NCBI GenBank assembly: GCA_965207945.1
Contig: OZ242303.1
Coordinates: 992,001-1,056,000 of the forward strand
Reading direction: 5' to 3'
DNA length: 64,000 nt
From: JAAOII01 sp965207945
GTDB taxonomy: Bacteria > Pseudomonadota > Gammaproteobacteria > CBDBNL01 > JAAOII01
The position numbers were made by a program, and so were the translations under genes. Numbering within the stretch: position 1 is the first letter of the stretch; every line of letters begins with the position of its first letter. The notes beneath the pieces are model-generated. The model was given only the letters and a program-made list of their open reading frames with translations, was not told where the DNA came from and ran no database searches. Shown here piece by piece: positions 27,965-36,685 of the stretch.

Positions 27965-28750
27965 TTATCCATACCAATACTTAGGTAAAATAATGTTTCT
28001 GCGTCTCAGCACATTTTTCCTATCCAGATGATGTGGGAAATCAATGGCTAGTGTTTTTTTGTGTACCCGGTCTTTCCTTAAAAATGTTATTTCCAAAAAA
28101 ATTAGGAAATACGCACCCATTCGAGAAAAAACATAACAATTATTATTGGGATGAATGTGAACCACTTCAAAATATTTAGTTAACTTCTCCAATGAGGAAT
28201 AGATTTGTTTAAATTTCTGTGATTTTATTCCACTAAAAAGCAATCTATGCAAAAAGTGAAACTCTATCACTAATATTCTAAATTTGCAGAGGTTATCAGT
28301 ACTTATATCATTAATTACATCATATTATTCCCCTTCAATATCCATCTGTAGTATAAATTAGCTTTCACTTGAACAATATTTATCTATCCAACTATCTATC
28401 TTCATATACTTTGAATTATTCTTAGTGCCCAGATATTTTTTATCAAAATGGAACAATATGTGTTTTAAGGGAGGCTTTTCAACTGAATAATCTGCCAAAA
28501 AACATTTGATACCTTTACTTGCTAAGGAATATTCAAAATCAGCTATTCCAGAAACTCCAGGGGAAAAACAAGATGTAATACCATTAATATCATCGGGGAT
28601 CAAATACCCGCCATCACTTTCGCCCCCCATACGAATAAGATTATGATTAGTTTTAACTGGTTTCATAATTTTAACTAACTGTGATAGCAAAACAAATCTT
28701 TTTGTCAATAATGATTCCACCTGTTTCATCATATTAAATATGCAGGTCAA
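27965..28750 (-). pseudogene. FkbM-family methyltransferase, two nonsense mutations
   Basis: One continuous reverse frame encodes an FkbM-type SAM methyltransferase interrupted by TAA at 28358-28360 and TAA at 28325-28327. The first part has RMGGESDGGYLIPDD and FSPGVSGIADFEYSLA (SAM-binding motif I region). The part between and after the stops reads QMDIEGE, stop, YDVINDI, then VIEFHFLH, which fits the family's DIEGAE motif with a stop at the Glu position. Frame is kept throughout, so the decay is by point mutation and recent. FkbM enzymes often methylate sugars of surface polysaccharides. Confidence 0.88.
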
Positions 28751-28955
28751 CGAAAACCAATGAAGCCATTCTCTGCCTTCGATTAAAGTATTATTAATTT
28801 TTCTATTGAAAATCTAATCCTTATAATGCATGCCGTTATATCATAACTGCGATCAAAATATAATTCTAAAAATTCATTAATTCAAGGTAAACCAATTCTA
28901 GCCGAATTAAATCACAGAAACAGCAAAATATCTTTAATATGGGTATCTTTAGATA

Positions 28956-29948
28956 TTACAATAGTCTACGATACTTTAATTTTAACCAGTAATAACCTAG
29001 AAAACTCTCGGCTTGGTTAGTACGAGTAATCATTGAAATATATATTTCTGACTTTCTATATGATATTTTTTTTGTTGCCATTATTGTTGGCACCATGTAG
29101 CGAACAGTTTCGTAGATCACATAACGATCTGATTTAGGAAGTTTATTAATTAATGAAATAATCTCACCTAACTTTAGGCCCTCTTCAACAGGATCAGTCA
29201 TGTTATGGCTGCAAAACCACGTGCTTATGTAAGAAGCAATATGTCTTTTAAAAAATTTCATGCAATCTTTCGTGTTTAAATTATTGCCAAAATTTGCATA
29301 TGGATCAGTATAAAGATACAAATACTCCCCACCTATAATAGCAGTTTTGTATTTTCGTAAAAATCTAAGAGTAAAATCTAAATCTTCGATTATAAGATGG
29401 TCAGCCATTCTATATCCATTGCAATTAATAAAACATTCCTTAGCTAGGCAAGTCGTAGATCCTAGCCCACACTCAGGATACCATTTACCATTAAAGGGTC
29501 CACTCTCTACTGGAAAATAATCTATATCGTATAATGGATTTGTCTCATTATAAATAGGTTTTCCTTCCAGATTAACTACTTGCGACCCGCAGGTACATGC
29601 ATCATAATCGGGATATTTCTCCAAAAAAGTAACTTGCTTATCTAGCCTATTAGGTGCTGATACATCATCATCATCCATAAATGCTATATACTTTCCTTGC
29701 GCTTTATCCACTGCAGCATTTCGCGCCGCGGCAAGTCCCTGATTATTCTGTTGTAACAAAATAATGCGTTTATCTTTAGCGGTGTACTTTTGTAAAATCT
29801 GGGGCGTGCCATCAATAGAACCATCATCCACTATTATCAACTCAAAATCATTATAAGTTTGATTAAGAATTGACTCTATAGCACGCCCTACAAGATCGGA
29901 GCGATTATAGGTTGCCATCACTACTGATAATAAGGGTATTATGGGCAT
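28956..29948 (-). CDS. GT2 family A glycosyltransferase, copy 1
   Basis: A 330-residue GT-A fold transferase. The N-terminal SVVMATYNRSD (about 9-19), the nucleotide-binding VDDGS (about 40-44), and the metal-binding MDDDD cluster (about 91-95) are intact. A C-terminal region (about 230-330) contains the segment DPVEEGLKLGEIISLI, shared in looser form with the family B genes. It has no membrane anchor, so it would act on the cytoplasmic face on a lipid-linked or LPS sugar. Donor and acceptor cannot be predicted. It points toward the broken FkbM gene, and GT11 copy 1 lies beyond that in the opposite orientation. Confidence 0.9.
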   Translation of the reverse strand: MPIIPLLSVVMATYNRSDLVGRAIESILNQTYNDFELIIVDDGSIDGTPQILQKYTAKDKRIILLQQNNQGLAAARNAAVDKAQGKYIAFMDDDDVSAPNRLDKQVTFLEKYPDYDACTCGSQVVNLEGKPIYNETNPLYDIDYFPVESGPFNGKWYPECGLGSTTCLAKECFINCNGYRMADHLIIEDLDFTLRFLRKYKTAIIGGEYLYLYTDPYANFGNNLNTKDCMKFFKRHIASYISTWFCSHNMTDPVEEGLKLGEIISLINKLPKSDRYVIYETVRYMVPTIMATKKISYRKSEIYISMITRTNQAESFLGYYWLKLKYRRLL

Positions 29949-30292
29949 TTGAAAATATTTTTGGGATTGTACTGCTGCATATTGCTATAGTCACATGTTA
30001 CTTGGGATATGCTGTCCACACTAATCTTTTCCATAAGGATATTATAGATTATTCACAAGTACTTTTCGTAGTATATTATTGCTTAAATTATCAATTTCCA
30101 TATAATATACTTGCGTAGCCTCAGATACATATTGGACTCTGAGTTAGGAGTTATAAGTTCAGAAAATAAGGATGGGCGGGATGGGAATAAGCCTGCAAGT
30201 GACAGTAAAGTATCCAATGCCACCACTTCAGCGGTTAAAGCAGTTGGTGTTTGTCGGAAGAGCGGTCTGCATTACATTGAGGTTAAATAATA
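29949..30292. other. GT2A leader repeat and an unidentified short open frame
   Basis: The first 85 bp match the leader upstream of the GT2A gene at 32522 (29945-30030 against 33514-33602, roughly three quarters identical). About 30109-30290 on the plus strand is an open frame of about 58 codons from a TTG, ending KSGLHYIEVK before two stops. It is less AT-rich than its surroundings and I do not recognise it; it may be a gene tail carried in with the transposase. Confidence 0.5.
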
Positions 30293-31352
30293 ATGAGAAT
30301 TAAATATGGAGGCTATAAATTGCGCGGCTATTATAAAATGGCTGATTTAGCACTGAAATATTTGAACATGACTAAACCAGCCAAAACTAAACTAGACATA
30401 CTTACCTTCTTCAATAAGCATGGCTTGTCAGCGACAAAAGATGCTTACAGTATAAGCCGCAGTTCCTTGTATCGCTGGAAACTATTATACCGTAATTATG
30501 GAATTAATGGTCTTGAAGAAAAAAGAACATGTCCTCACAACACAAGAAAACGCCACTGGGATTACCGGATAGTTGAAGAGATAGAAAGCATTCGCGCCGC
30601 GCATCCCCGTTTAGGAGCAAGGAAGATTATAAGGCGCATGCGGAGGCTATGTTTATCGTATGATATTGCTTGTGTATGGCCCCAGTATTTCGACTATAAC
30701 CCGCATAATATCGGATAATAAAGCAATTATGGCTTCTTCTAATCTCAAAGATATAAAGGCGGCCAGGAGACGCAGAAGAGGCTCTTCTCGGCCTATTCAG
30801 CGACGCCCCGCAGGGTGGCGAGCGCAATCCTGCGGGGATTGCTTGGCTATTGATAGTATTGTTTTTTATATTGATGGCAAGAAAAGATATATCACCACTT
30901 GCATAGATCATTACAGTCGCTTTGCCTTTGCTTACGCTTCTAATAGCATATCGTCAAAGAATGCCAGTGAGTTCTTTGAGAGAGTGCTTAGAGTATTTCC
31001 ACTGCAAGTGAGCAATGTGCTAAGCGATAATGGCAGCGAATTTATGAAACACTTTAGAGAAATGGTTGATAAAAAGAAAATCACACATTGGAAAATTTAT
31101 CCTAAGAGGCCGCAAATGAATGCAATCTGTGAGAGGTTCAACAGAACCATCCAAGAAGAGTTTATAAATTACAATACCCAAGACCTCATAAACCCTAAAA
31201 TATTTAACCACAAACTATCCGATTGGCTCTACTGGTATAACTGCGAAAGAGACCATCATTCTTTGGGATATAATACACCTATAGAATTCATGAAAAAAGG
31301 TTTTGAGTCCCAAGTGATATGGGGCCATACATACATGGTAAACATAATTTAA
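30293..31352 (+). mobile_element. IS481-like DDE transposase, frameshifted
   Basis: Two overlapping frames (30293-30718 and 30660-31352) make one transposase. The first has a helix-turn-helix (LDILTFFNKHGLSATKDAY, then SISRSSLYRWK) and ends in HPRLGARKIIRRM. The second carries the rve catalytic core: Asp in CLAIDS, Asp in LSDNGSE and Glu in NAICERFN, which give a full DDE triad. Removing one C from the CCCC at about 30679-30682 would restore a single frame, VWPSISTITRII. That points to a mutation rather than programmed frameshifting. I could not find clear terminal inverted repeats or target duplications, so the element limits are not set; coordinates cover the coding part only. Confidence 0.8.
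30806..30837. repeat. GC-rich inverted repeat inside the transposase
   Basis: CCCCGCAGG (30806-30814) and CCTGCGGGG (30829-30837) form a perfect 9-bp stem with a 14-nt loop. It is far more GC-rich than the surrounding DNA and falls within coding sequence between the DNA-binding and catalytic domains. Confidence 0.85.
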
Positions 31353-31427
31353 ATAATATATAATGATAATTTTATTACATTTTATTAGGTTCTTATTTTT
31401 TATAGTAGTATAGTTATTATTTATATT

Positions 31428-32519
31428 TTGAACGAATTTTTTATATATTTAGCAAATAAAGCACGGCAATTATTACATAAGTGTAATAAGTTATTAGGAA
31501 GGAATAAAGATACTATTATTGTTGCGATATCTGGGGGGCTAGGGAATCAATTATTTCAATACGCTTTTGCAAAATTGCTAGAAGAAAAGTTTAACAAAAA
31601 TATAGCGATTGATTGTTTCTCCAAATATGTAAATGAGAAGTATGAAAGAACTTGTTTACTATTAAAGTTTCAAATTAAACTCAAAATAATTGATCGCCCT
31701 GATGGCCGCTTCAGATACATAAAAAACAAATATAAAACAACTAATTTATTAGCAAGTTTTATAATTAAATCTAAATTAACTGGGGATAGGTTATTATACA
31801 GAAAATCGCTCTTCAATAAAAAATCAAATAAAATAATTTATATAGACCAGTATGAATATAAAGAAAATATTATAAATCTTGTCAAAGAATTTAACCAAAC
31901 AGGTTTAATTTATACTATGGGATATTGGCAGTCAGCCGAAGTTGTAAATCTATGCCGCCATAAATTATTGGCTGATATTAAATTAGCTCAGAAAGCTAGT
32001 AACAAATATTATGAATTAAGAAAAAAGATTAGCAGCCATAAAAACTCTACTGCTATCCATTTCAGGCAATCTTGGAATATTGATTACTCAAAAAGGCGGT
32101 ATAGTAAACCTATAACTGCCAAACACCTTCAACATGCATTACCTCTTGAATATTACAAGCGAGTAATTAACTTAATTAGAAAAGATAAAACAGATACGAT
32201 GTTTTTTATTTTTGCAGATGATACTAACAAAGCAGCAATGATGATATCAAAACTTTTACCTAAATCAGATTATCATGTTATCCATCGCGGAGGCAAAGAA
32301 ACTGATGATCATGAGGATTTATTACTGATATCCCAATGTCAAAACCATATAATGTCAAATTCAACTTTTTCATGGTGGGGAGCATGGTTGAGCTGGGCAA
32401 AGATATCACCAGAAGCAAATAAAAATATGTACATAATGACAAATGATTGGGATACGAACGGAATGAAGTATTCTGTCACTGAAGAATTAACCTTTTCTCC
32501 GAATATAATCTATTTATAA
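31428..32519 (+). CDS. GT11 fucosyltransferase, copy 2
   Basis: A 363-residue paralogue of the GT11 gene at 26948. It has GGLGNQLFQYAFAKLL (about 36-51), GYWQSAEVVNLCR, and SNSTFSWWGAWLSW near the C-terminus. The donor-site motif is again HFRQSWN rather than HxRRGD. It is longer than its siblings because of an insertion around 80-130. The only in-frame start that keeps the N-terminal motif region is TTG at 31428, which suggests weak translation or a lost ATG. It ends 2 bp before the stop of the convergent GT2A gene. It lacks the poly-C tract. Confidence 0.85.
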   Translation: MNEFFIYLANKARQLLHKCNKLLGRNKDTIIVAISGGLGNQLFQYAFAKLLEEKFNKNIAIDCFSKYVNEKYERTCLLLKFQIKLKIIDRPDGRFRYIKNKYKTTNLLASFIIKSKLTGDRLLYRKSLFNKKSNKIIYIDQYEYKENIINLVKEFNQTGLIYTMGYWQSAEVVNLCRHKLLADIKLAQKASNKYYELRKKISSHKNSTAIHFRQSWNIDYSKRRYSKPITAKHLQHALPLEYYKRVINLIRKDKTDTMFFIFADDTNKAAMMISKLLPKSDYHVIHRGGKETDDHEDLLLISQCQNHIMSNSTFSWWGAWLSWAKISPEANKNMYIMTNDWDTNGMKYSVTEELTFSPNIIYL

Positions 32520-32521
32520 GA

Positions 32522-33517
32522 TCACAATAATCCAGGATTCTTTAATCTTAACCAGAAATAACCTATATTATTCTTGGCTTGGTCAGTGCGAGTAATCATT
32601 GATATATATATTTTTGACTTTTCTTCTGAGATTTTTTTAACTGCCATTATCATTGGTGCCTTATCGTGAACAGTTTCGTATATCAAACAACGATCAGATT
32701 TAGGAACTTTAGTAATTAATGAAATAATCTTATCTAACTTTAGATCCTCTTCAACAGGATCAGCCATGTTATGGCTGCAAAACCAAGCGCTTATGTAAGA
32801 AACAACATGTCTTTTAAAAAAATTTATGCAATCTTTTGTGTTTAAATTATTGCCAAAATTTAAACGTGGCTCAGTATAAAGATACAAATACTCTCCGCCT
32901 ATAATGGCAGTTTTATATTTTCGTAAAAATCTAAGAGTGAAATCTAAATCTTCAATTATAAGATGGTTAGCTACTCTATATCCATTACAATTAATGAAAC
33001 TTTCCTTAGTTAGGCAAGTTGTAGCCCCTAATCCACACTCAGGATGCCATTTGCCATTATTAAAGGGGCCGCGCTCTACCGAGAAATATTCTACATTGTA
33101 CAATGGATTTACTTTATTACTAATAGGCTTCCCATCCAGGTCAACTGGTTGCGACCCACAGGTACATGCATTATAATCAGGATATTTCTCCAAAAAAGCA
33201 ACTTGCTTTTCTAATCTCTTAGGCAATGATATATCATCATCATCCATAAATGCTATAAACTTTCCTTTTGCTTTATCCACTCCTGCATTTCGTGCCGCAG
33301 CAAGTCCCTGATTAGTTTGTTTTAACAAAACAATACGCTTATCTTTAGCGGTGAATTTTTGTAAAATATGGGCCGTTCTATCAGTAGAACCATCATCCAC
33401 TATTATCAACTCAAAATCATCATAAGTTTGATTGAGGATTGAATCTATAGCACGACCTATAACATTGGCACGATTATAGGTTGCCATTACTACTGATAAT
33501 AAGGGTATTATAGACAT
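32522..33517 (-). CDS. GT2 family A glycosyltransferase, copy 2
   Basis: A 331-residue close paralogue of the gene at 28956. SVVMATYNRAN, VDDGS and MDDDD are intact, and the C-terminal DPVEEDLKLDKIISLI segment is kept. It is strictly convergent with GT11 copy 2, with a 2-bp gap between stops, so the two genes form a tight pair. The region upstream (33518-33602) matches the leader of GT2A copy 1, after which the sequence switches to the leader of a different copy. Confidence 0.9.
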   Translation of the reverse strand: MSIIPLLSVVMATYNRANVIGRAIDSILNQTYDDFELIIVDDGSTDRTAHILQKFTAKDKRIVLLKQTNQGLAAARNAGVDKAKGKFIAFMDDDDISLPKRLEKQVAFLEKYPDYNACTCGSQPVDLDGKPISNKVNPLYNVEYFSVERGPFNNGKWHPECGLGATTCLTKESFINCNGYRVANHLIIEDLDFTLRFLRKYKTAIIGGEYLYLYTEPRLNFGNNLNTKDCINFFKRHVVSYISAWFCSHNMADPVEEDLKLDKIISLITKVPKSDRCLIYETVHDKAPMIMAVKKISEEKSKIYISMITRTDQAKNNIGYFWLRLKNPGLL

Positions 33518-33613
33518 TTGGTAATACTTTTTTGGTTGTATTGCTTCATGTTACTATAGTTACATGTTGCTTTGGATATACTGCCCGCCCCAATCCATTC
33601 CATAGAAATAACC

Positions 33614-33759
33614 TAAAGGCATTAAAGACATCTATCTATATATTTTTTAATCTTACTACCGCACATCATTTTGGATAATATCTCCTCTCTAATTTGTTTC
33701 ATTTAAGCATTATAATACAATAGGTTAAATAATACAACTTCTATTATTTCAATTTCATC
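33614..33759. repeat. Orphan GT2A leader with first codons of a lost gene
   Basis: This 146-bp stretch matches 35954-36099, the start and leader of GT2A copy 3, nearly base for base in its second half. On the minus strand it begins ATGTCTTTAATGCCTTT (start of MSLMPL), but no GT2A body follows. The rest of the 33518-33926 gap shows no gene. Confidence 0.85.
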
Positions 33760-33926
33760 GGTTAAGTCATTATGTTCAAACATTATGCTAAAGACGAGGA
33801 AGGCAGAATAGATTAATCCAAGCAATGGATGTTGTTCAAATTCATGCATAAAAATAGTACAATAAATATTTTCTTACCTAAAAATTAGACATATAATAAA
33901 TATATGCAAGAAAAATTGAACCTTAA

Positions 33927-34898
33927 ATGATACAAAAATATATAACCGCACTTAAGTACAATAGTTACTGGAGAAATAAAAACACTGTTATTATTAAAGT
34001 TATGGGAGGACTAGGCAATCAACTATTTCAATATGCATTTGCGAAAGCACTAGAAAAGACTCTTAACAAGATTGTAATGCTTGATGCCCATTCCTTTTAT
34101 CAAGGAAATGATAAATACAAAAGAGTTTATTTATTGTCAAACTTTAGAATTCAGATTAAAGAAGCATCCAAACAAATTATTAATACCTTGCCTAACAAAA
34201 AAATATCTTATATAGACCACAATAATAAAAAATACGACATTATAAGCTGCTTTAAGGAACTTAAGCCACCAGGTTATAAATATGCTTCTGGATATTGGCA
34301 ATCGGCTGAGATTATAAATTTATGTCGTAAAGAATTAGTGAATGATATCCAACTTACACAGAAACCCAGCTCTAAGTTTTATGCTCTAATGAATGATATC
34401 AAAATCTGTAAGAATTCTACAGCTGTTCACTTTAGACAATCTTGGAATGTCGATGCTCCTAAAATACAGAAATCTCATGAATATAAAATAATAAATTCTG
34501 GTCATTCTCAAAATCTATTGACTATTGAATACTATGAACAGGCAATTATTAATGTCAGAAGAGATAAAAAAGACACTAAGTTTTTTATTTTTGCCGATGA
34601 CATTAAAAAAGCAAAAGAAATTATAGCTAAAATTATACCCACATCCGAGTATTATGTCATTCCACATAGACATAACAATATATATGATTACGAGGATTTA
34701 TTGCTGATGTCAGAATGCTCAAATTTTATCATGTCAAATTCATCATTTTCATGGTGGGGTGCCTGGTTAAGTTGGGCGAGAACTCAAGACAAACAAAATA
34801 ATAATATCTATATAATGCCGCATGATTGGAGTGCTAGCGGAAACGGGGAAAAAACCAGTGAAGAATTAACATTTTCTTCAAGCATAATACATTTATAA
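33927..34898 (+). CDS. GT11 fucosyltransferase, copy 3
   Basis: A 323-residue paralogue, most similar to the copy at 26948. It has GGLGNQLFQYAFAKAL (about 32-47), GYWQSAEIINLCRKEL, HFRQSWNVD in place of HxRRGD, and SNSSFSWWGAWLSWA. At the position of the poly-C tract in copy 1 it reads KQIINTLPNKK, without a homopolymer, so it looks permanently on. It is convergent with the GT2A gene at 34976, 77 bp apart. Confidence 0.87.
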   Translation: MIQKYITALKYNSYWRNKNTVIIKVMGGLGNQLFQYAFAKALEKTLNKIVMLDAHSFYQGNDKYKRVYLLSNFRIQIKEASKQIINTLPNKKISYIDHNNKKYDIISCFKELKPPGYKYASGYWQSAEIINLCRKELVNDIQLTQKPSSKFYALMNDIKICKNSTAVHFRQSWNVDAPKIQKSHEYKIINSGHSQNLLTIEYYEQAIINVRRDKKDTKFFIFADDIKKAKEIIAKIIPTSEYYVIPHRHNNIYDYEDLLLMSECSNFIMSNSSFSWWGAWLSWARTQDKQNNNIYIMPHDWSASGNGEKTSEELTFSSSIIHL

Positions 34899-34975
34899 CA
34901 TTATTCTAAGTTCAATTTCCATCTAAAATGAGAGGATTTAAAAATGTTGTATTAGTGAATTAAATCTATCCTTCG

Positions 34976-35971
34976 TTATAATAATCCTATGTTTTTTAAT
35001 CTTAACCAGAAATAACCCAAAGGATGTGCAGCTTGGTTTACACGAGTAATCGTTGATATATATTGTTCTGCGATTTCTTCTGATATCTTTTTTGCTTTCA
35101 TTATCCGTGGAAGCATATATTTAATACTTTCATATATTACGTAGCGTTCAGATTTCGGAAGTTTAGTAATCAAGGAAATAATTTCATCTAATTTTAAATC
35201 CGATTCAACAGGATCAGCCATGTTACCGCGGCAAAACCATGCACTTATGTAACAAGCAATATGCCTTTTTACAAAAGTCATGTAATCTTTAGTGGATAAG
35301 TTATTACCAAAATTTTCATTTGGGTCAGTATAAAGATACAAATACTCTCCGCCTTTATAATAGGCGCCTTTGTATTTTCGTAAAAATCTGAGAGTAAAAT
35401 CTAAATCTTCAATTATAAGATGATCAGTTATCCTATATCCATTACAATTAATGAAGCTTTTCTTTGTTATACAAGTCATAGGTCCTAATACCCATTCAAT
35501 ACATTGTTTATTCTTATAGGGTTCTTGTTCTATTGGATAATAACTTCCTTCATAAGATTGATTCATATTATCATTAATAGGTCTTCCATTCAGATCAACA
35601 AATTGCAGTCCACAAATGCATGCGTCATATTCAGGATATTTCTCCAAAAAAATAACTTGCTTTTCTAATCTCTTAGGCAATGATATATCATCATCGTCCA
35701 TAAATGCTATATATTTTCCTTGCGATTTATTCACTCCGGTATTTCGTGCCGCAGCAAGTCCATAATTATTCTGTTTTAATAAAACAATTCGTTTATCTTT
35801 GGCGATGTATTTTTTTAAAATACTGGGTGTATTATCAGTAGATCCATCATCAACTATGACTAACTCAAAATTATCATAAGTTTGTATAAGAATTGAATCT
35901 ATAGCACGTCCCACTACATCAGCACGATTATAGGTAGACATCACCACTGATACTAAAGGCGTTAAAGACAT
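34976..35971 (-). CDS. GT2 family A glycosyltransferase, copy 3
   Basis: A 331-residue paralogue with SVVMSTYNRAD, VDDGS (about 40-44), MDDDD (about 91-95), and the DPVESDLKLDEIISLI segment. Its middle part (about 110-160) is the most divergent of the three copies, where acceptor contacts are expected, so its specificity may differ. It is paired convergently with GT11 copy 3. Its leader (to 36099) is shared with the orphan repeat at 33614. Confidence 0.9.
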   Translation of the reverse strand: MSLTPLVSVVMSTYNRADVVGRAIDSILIQTYDNFELVIVDDGSTDNTPSILKKYIAKDKRIVLLKQNNYGLAAARNTGVNKSQGKYIAFMDDDDISLPKRLEKQVIFLEKYPEYDACICGLQFVDLNGRPINDNMNQSYEGSYYPIEQEPYKNKQCIEWVLGPMTCITKKSFINCNGYRITDHLIIEDLDFTLRFLRKYKGAYYKGGEYLYLYTDPNENFGNNLSTKDYMTFVKRHIACYISAWFCRGNMADPVESDLKLDEIISLITKLPKSERYVIYESIKYMLPRIMKAKKISEEIAEQYISTITRVNQAAHPLGYFWLRLKNIGLL

Positions 35972-36099
35972 CTATCTATATGTTTTTAATTTTACAACCG
36001 TGCATCATTTTGGATGATATGTATTCTCTAATTTGTTTCATATAAGCATTGTAATACAAGTAGGTTAAATAATACAACTTCTATTATTTCAATTTCATT
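35954..36099. repeat. GT2A copy 3 start and leader, second copy at 33614
   Basis: The pair 33614-33759 and 35954-36099 have equal length and share long exact blocks, such as the stretch around TAATACAACTTCTATTATTT. The gap 36100-36245 beyond it shows no gene. Confidence 0.85.
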
Positions 36100-36245
36100 G
36101 CTTAGAATTATATCATTGATCTCGTTAGAGTATTAGTTGATTTGTTCGCAACACAAGAAACAAAGAGCATCAACTATATATAACAAAACTTAACTCACAG
36201 CATTTATTTTATAGATTTTATTCATAATATAATCTACCTATAAGA

Positions 36246-36346
36246 TTATATTAATCCAGGATACTTAAATCTTATCCAGAAGTACCCCATGGAATGTACA
36301 GCTTGTTTTACACGAGTAATCATTGACATATATTTTTTACTTTACT
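36246..36346 (-). pseudogene. GT2 family A, C-terminal remnant
   Basis: The reverse strand encodes KKYMSMITRVKQAVHSMGYF, then WIRFKYPGLI and a stop. This matches the last 30 residues of the family A genes (for example ISTITRVNQAAHPLGYFWLR). Nothing upstream of this tail is recognisable, so most of the gene has been deleted. Confidence 0.85.
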
Positions 36347-36378
36347 TTTCACAAAATATATTTGGCTGATTATCAACT

Positions 36379-36432
36379 GATGATGACAGAATTAGGGAAG
36401 TTATGTGAAACTTTGTTCTTATCAGTTTAGGA
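36379..36432 (+). pseudogene. Two fused scraps of the ABC exporter gene
   Basis: The block TGATGACAGAATTAGGGAAG matches 25912-25931 inside the exporter at 24469 with one difference. A second block, CTTTGTTCTTATCAGTTTAG at about 36410-36430, matches that gene's last codons (26293-26313). About 360 bp between them is missing here. The two blocks keep the order and strand of the parent. Confidence 0.8.
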
Positions 36433-36484
36433 AGTGATGGTTATAGTAAGTTATTTATAGGACAATACAATCTTATATTTACGA

Positions 36485-36637
36485 ATGAGTGAATGTATTA
36501 AAGTCCCTTACGCTTACACCATTCATGGGCAAGAAAAAATTGATGCTATTATTAGGGGACTAAAGTCCTCAACACAAATGGAGAAAATATGGGAGAACTT
36601 GAGTTTAGCATTATGCCGAACAACACGTCAAATATAA
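36485..36637 (+). pseudogene. DegT/DnrJ-type sugar aminotransferase, N-terminal remnant
   Basis: The frame begins MSECIKVPYAYTIHGQEKI and continues AIIRGLKSSTQM, like the opening of PLP sugar aminotransferases (pattern VPYxxTxHGxEEIxAVxxVLKTSTQMG). After TQM a one-base shift is needed to continue as GENMGELEF, as the family does. Only about 45 codons remain. The family call rests on this N-terminal pattern alone, so it is tentative. Confidence 0.5.
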
Positions 36638-36685
36638 TAACATTTATAAGATTATTATAATATAGGGGGATGTATTCTCCTATTT

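Noticed and set aside
28325..28360. Stop-codon reassignment or readthrough as an explanation for the FkbM stops
   Set aside because: TAA ends many intact genes in the window (for example gspE and the DUF1624 gene), so reassignment is not plausible.
30660..30718. Programmed frameshifting in the transposase
   Set aside because: The shift needed is +1 at a CCCC run with no canonical slippery heptamer; a one-base insertion explains it more simply.
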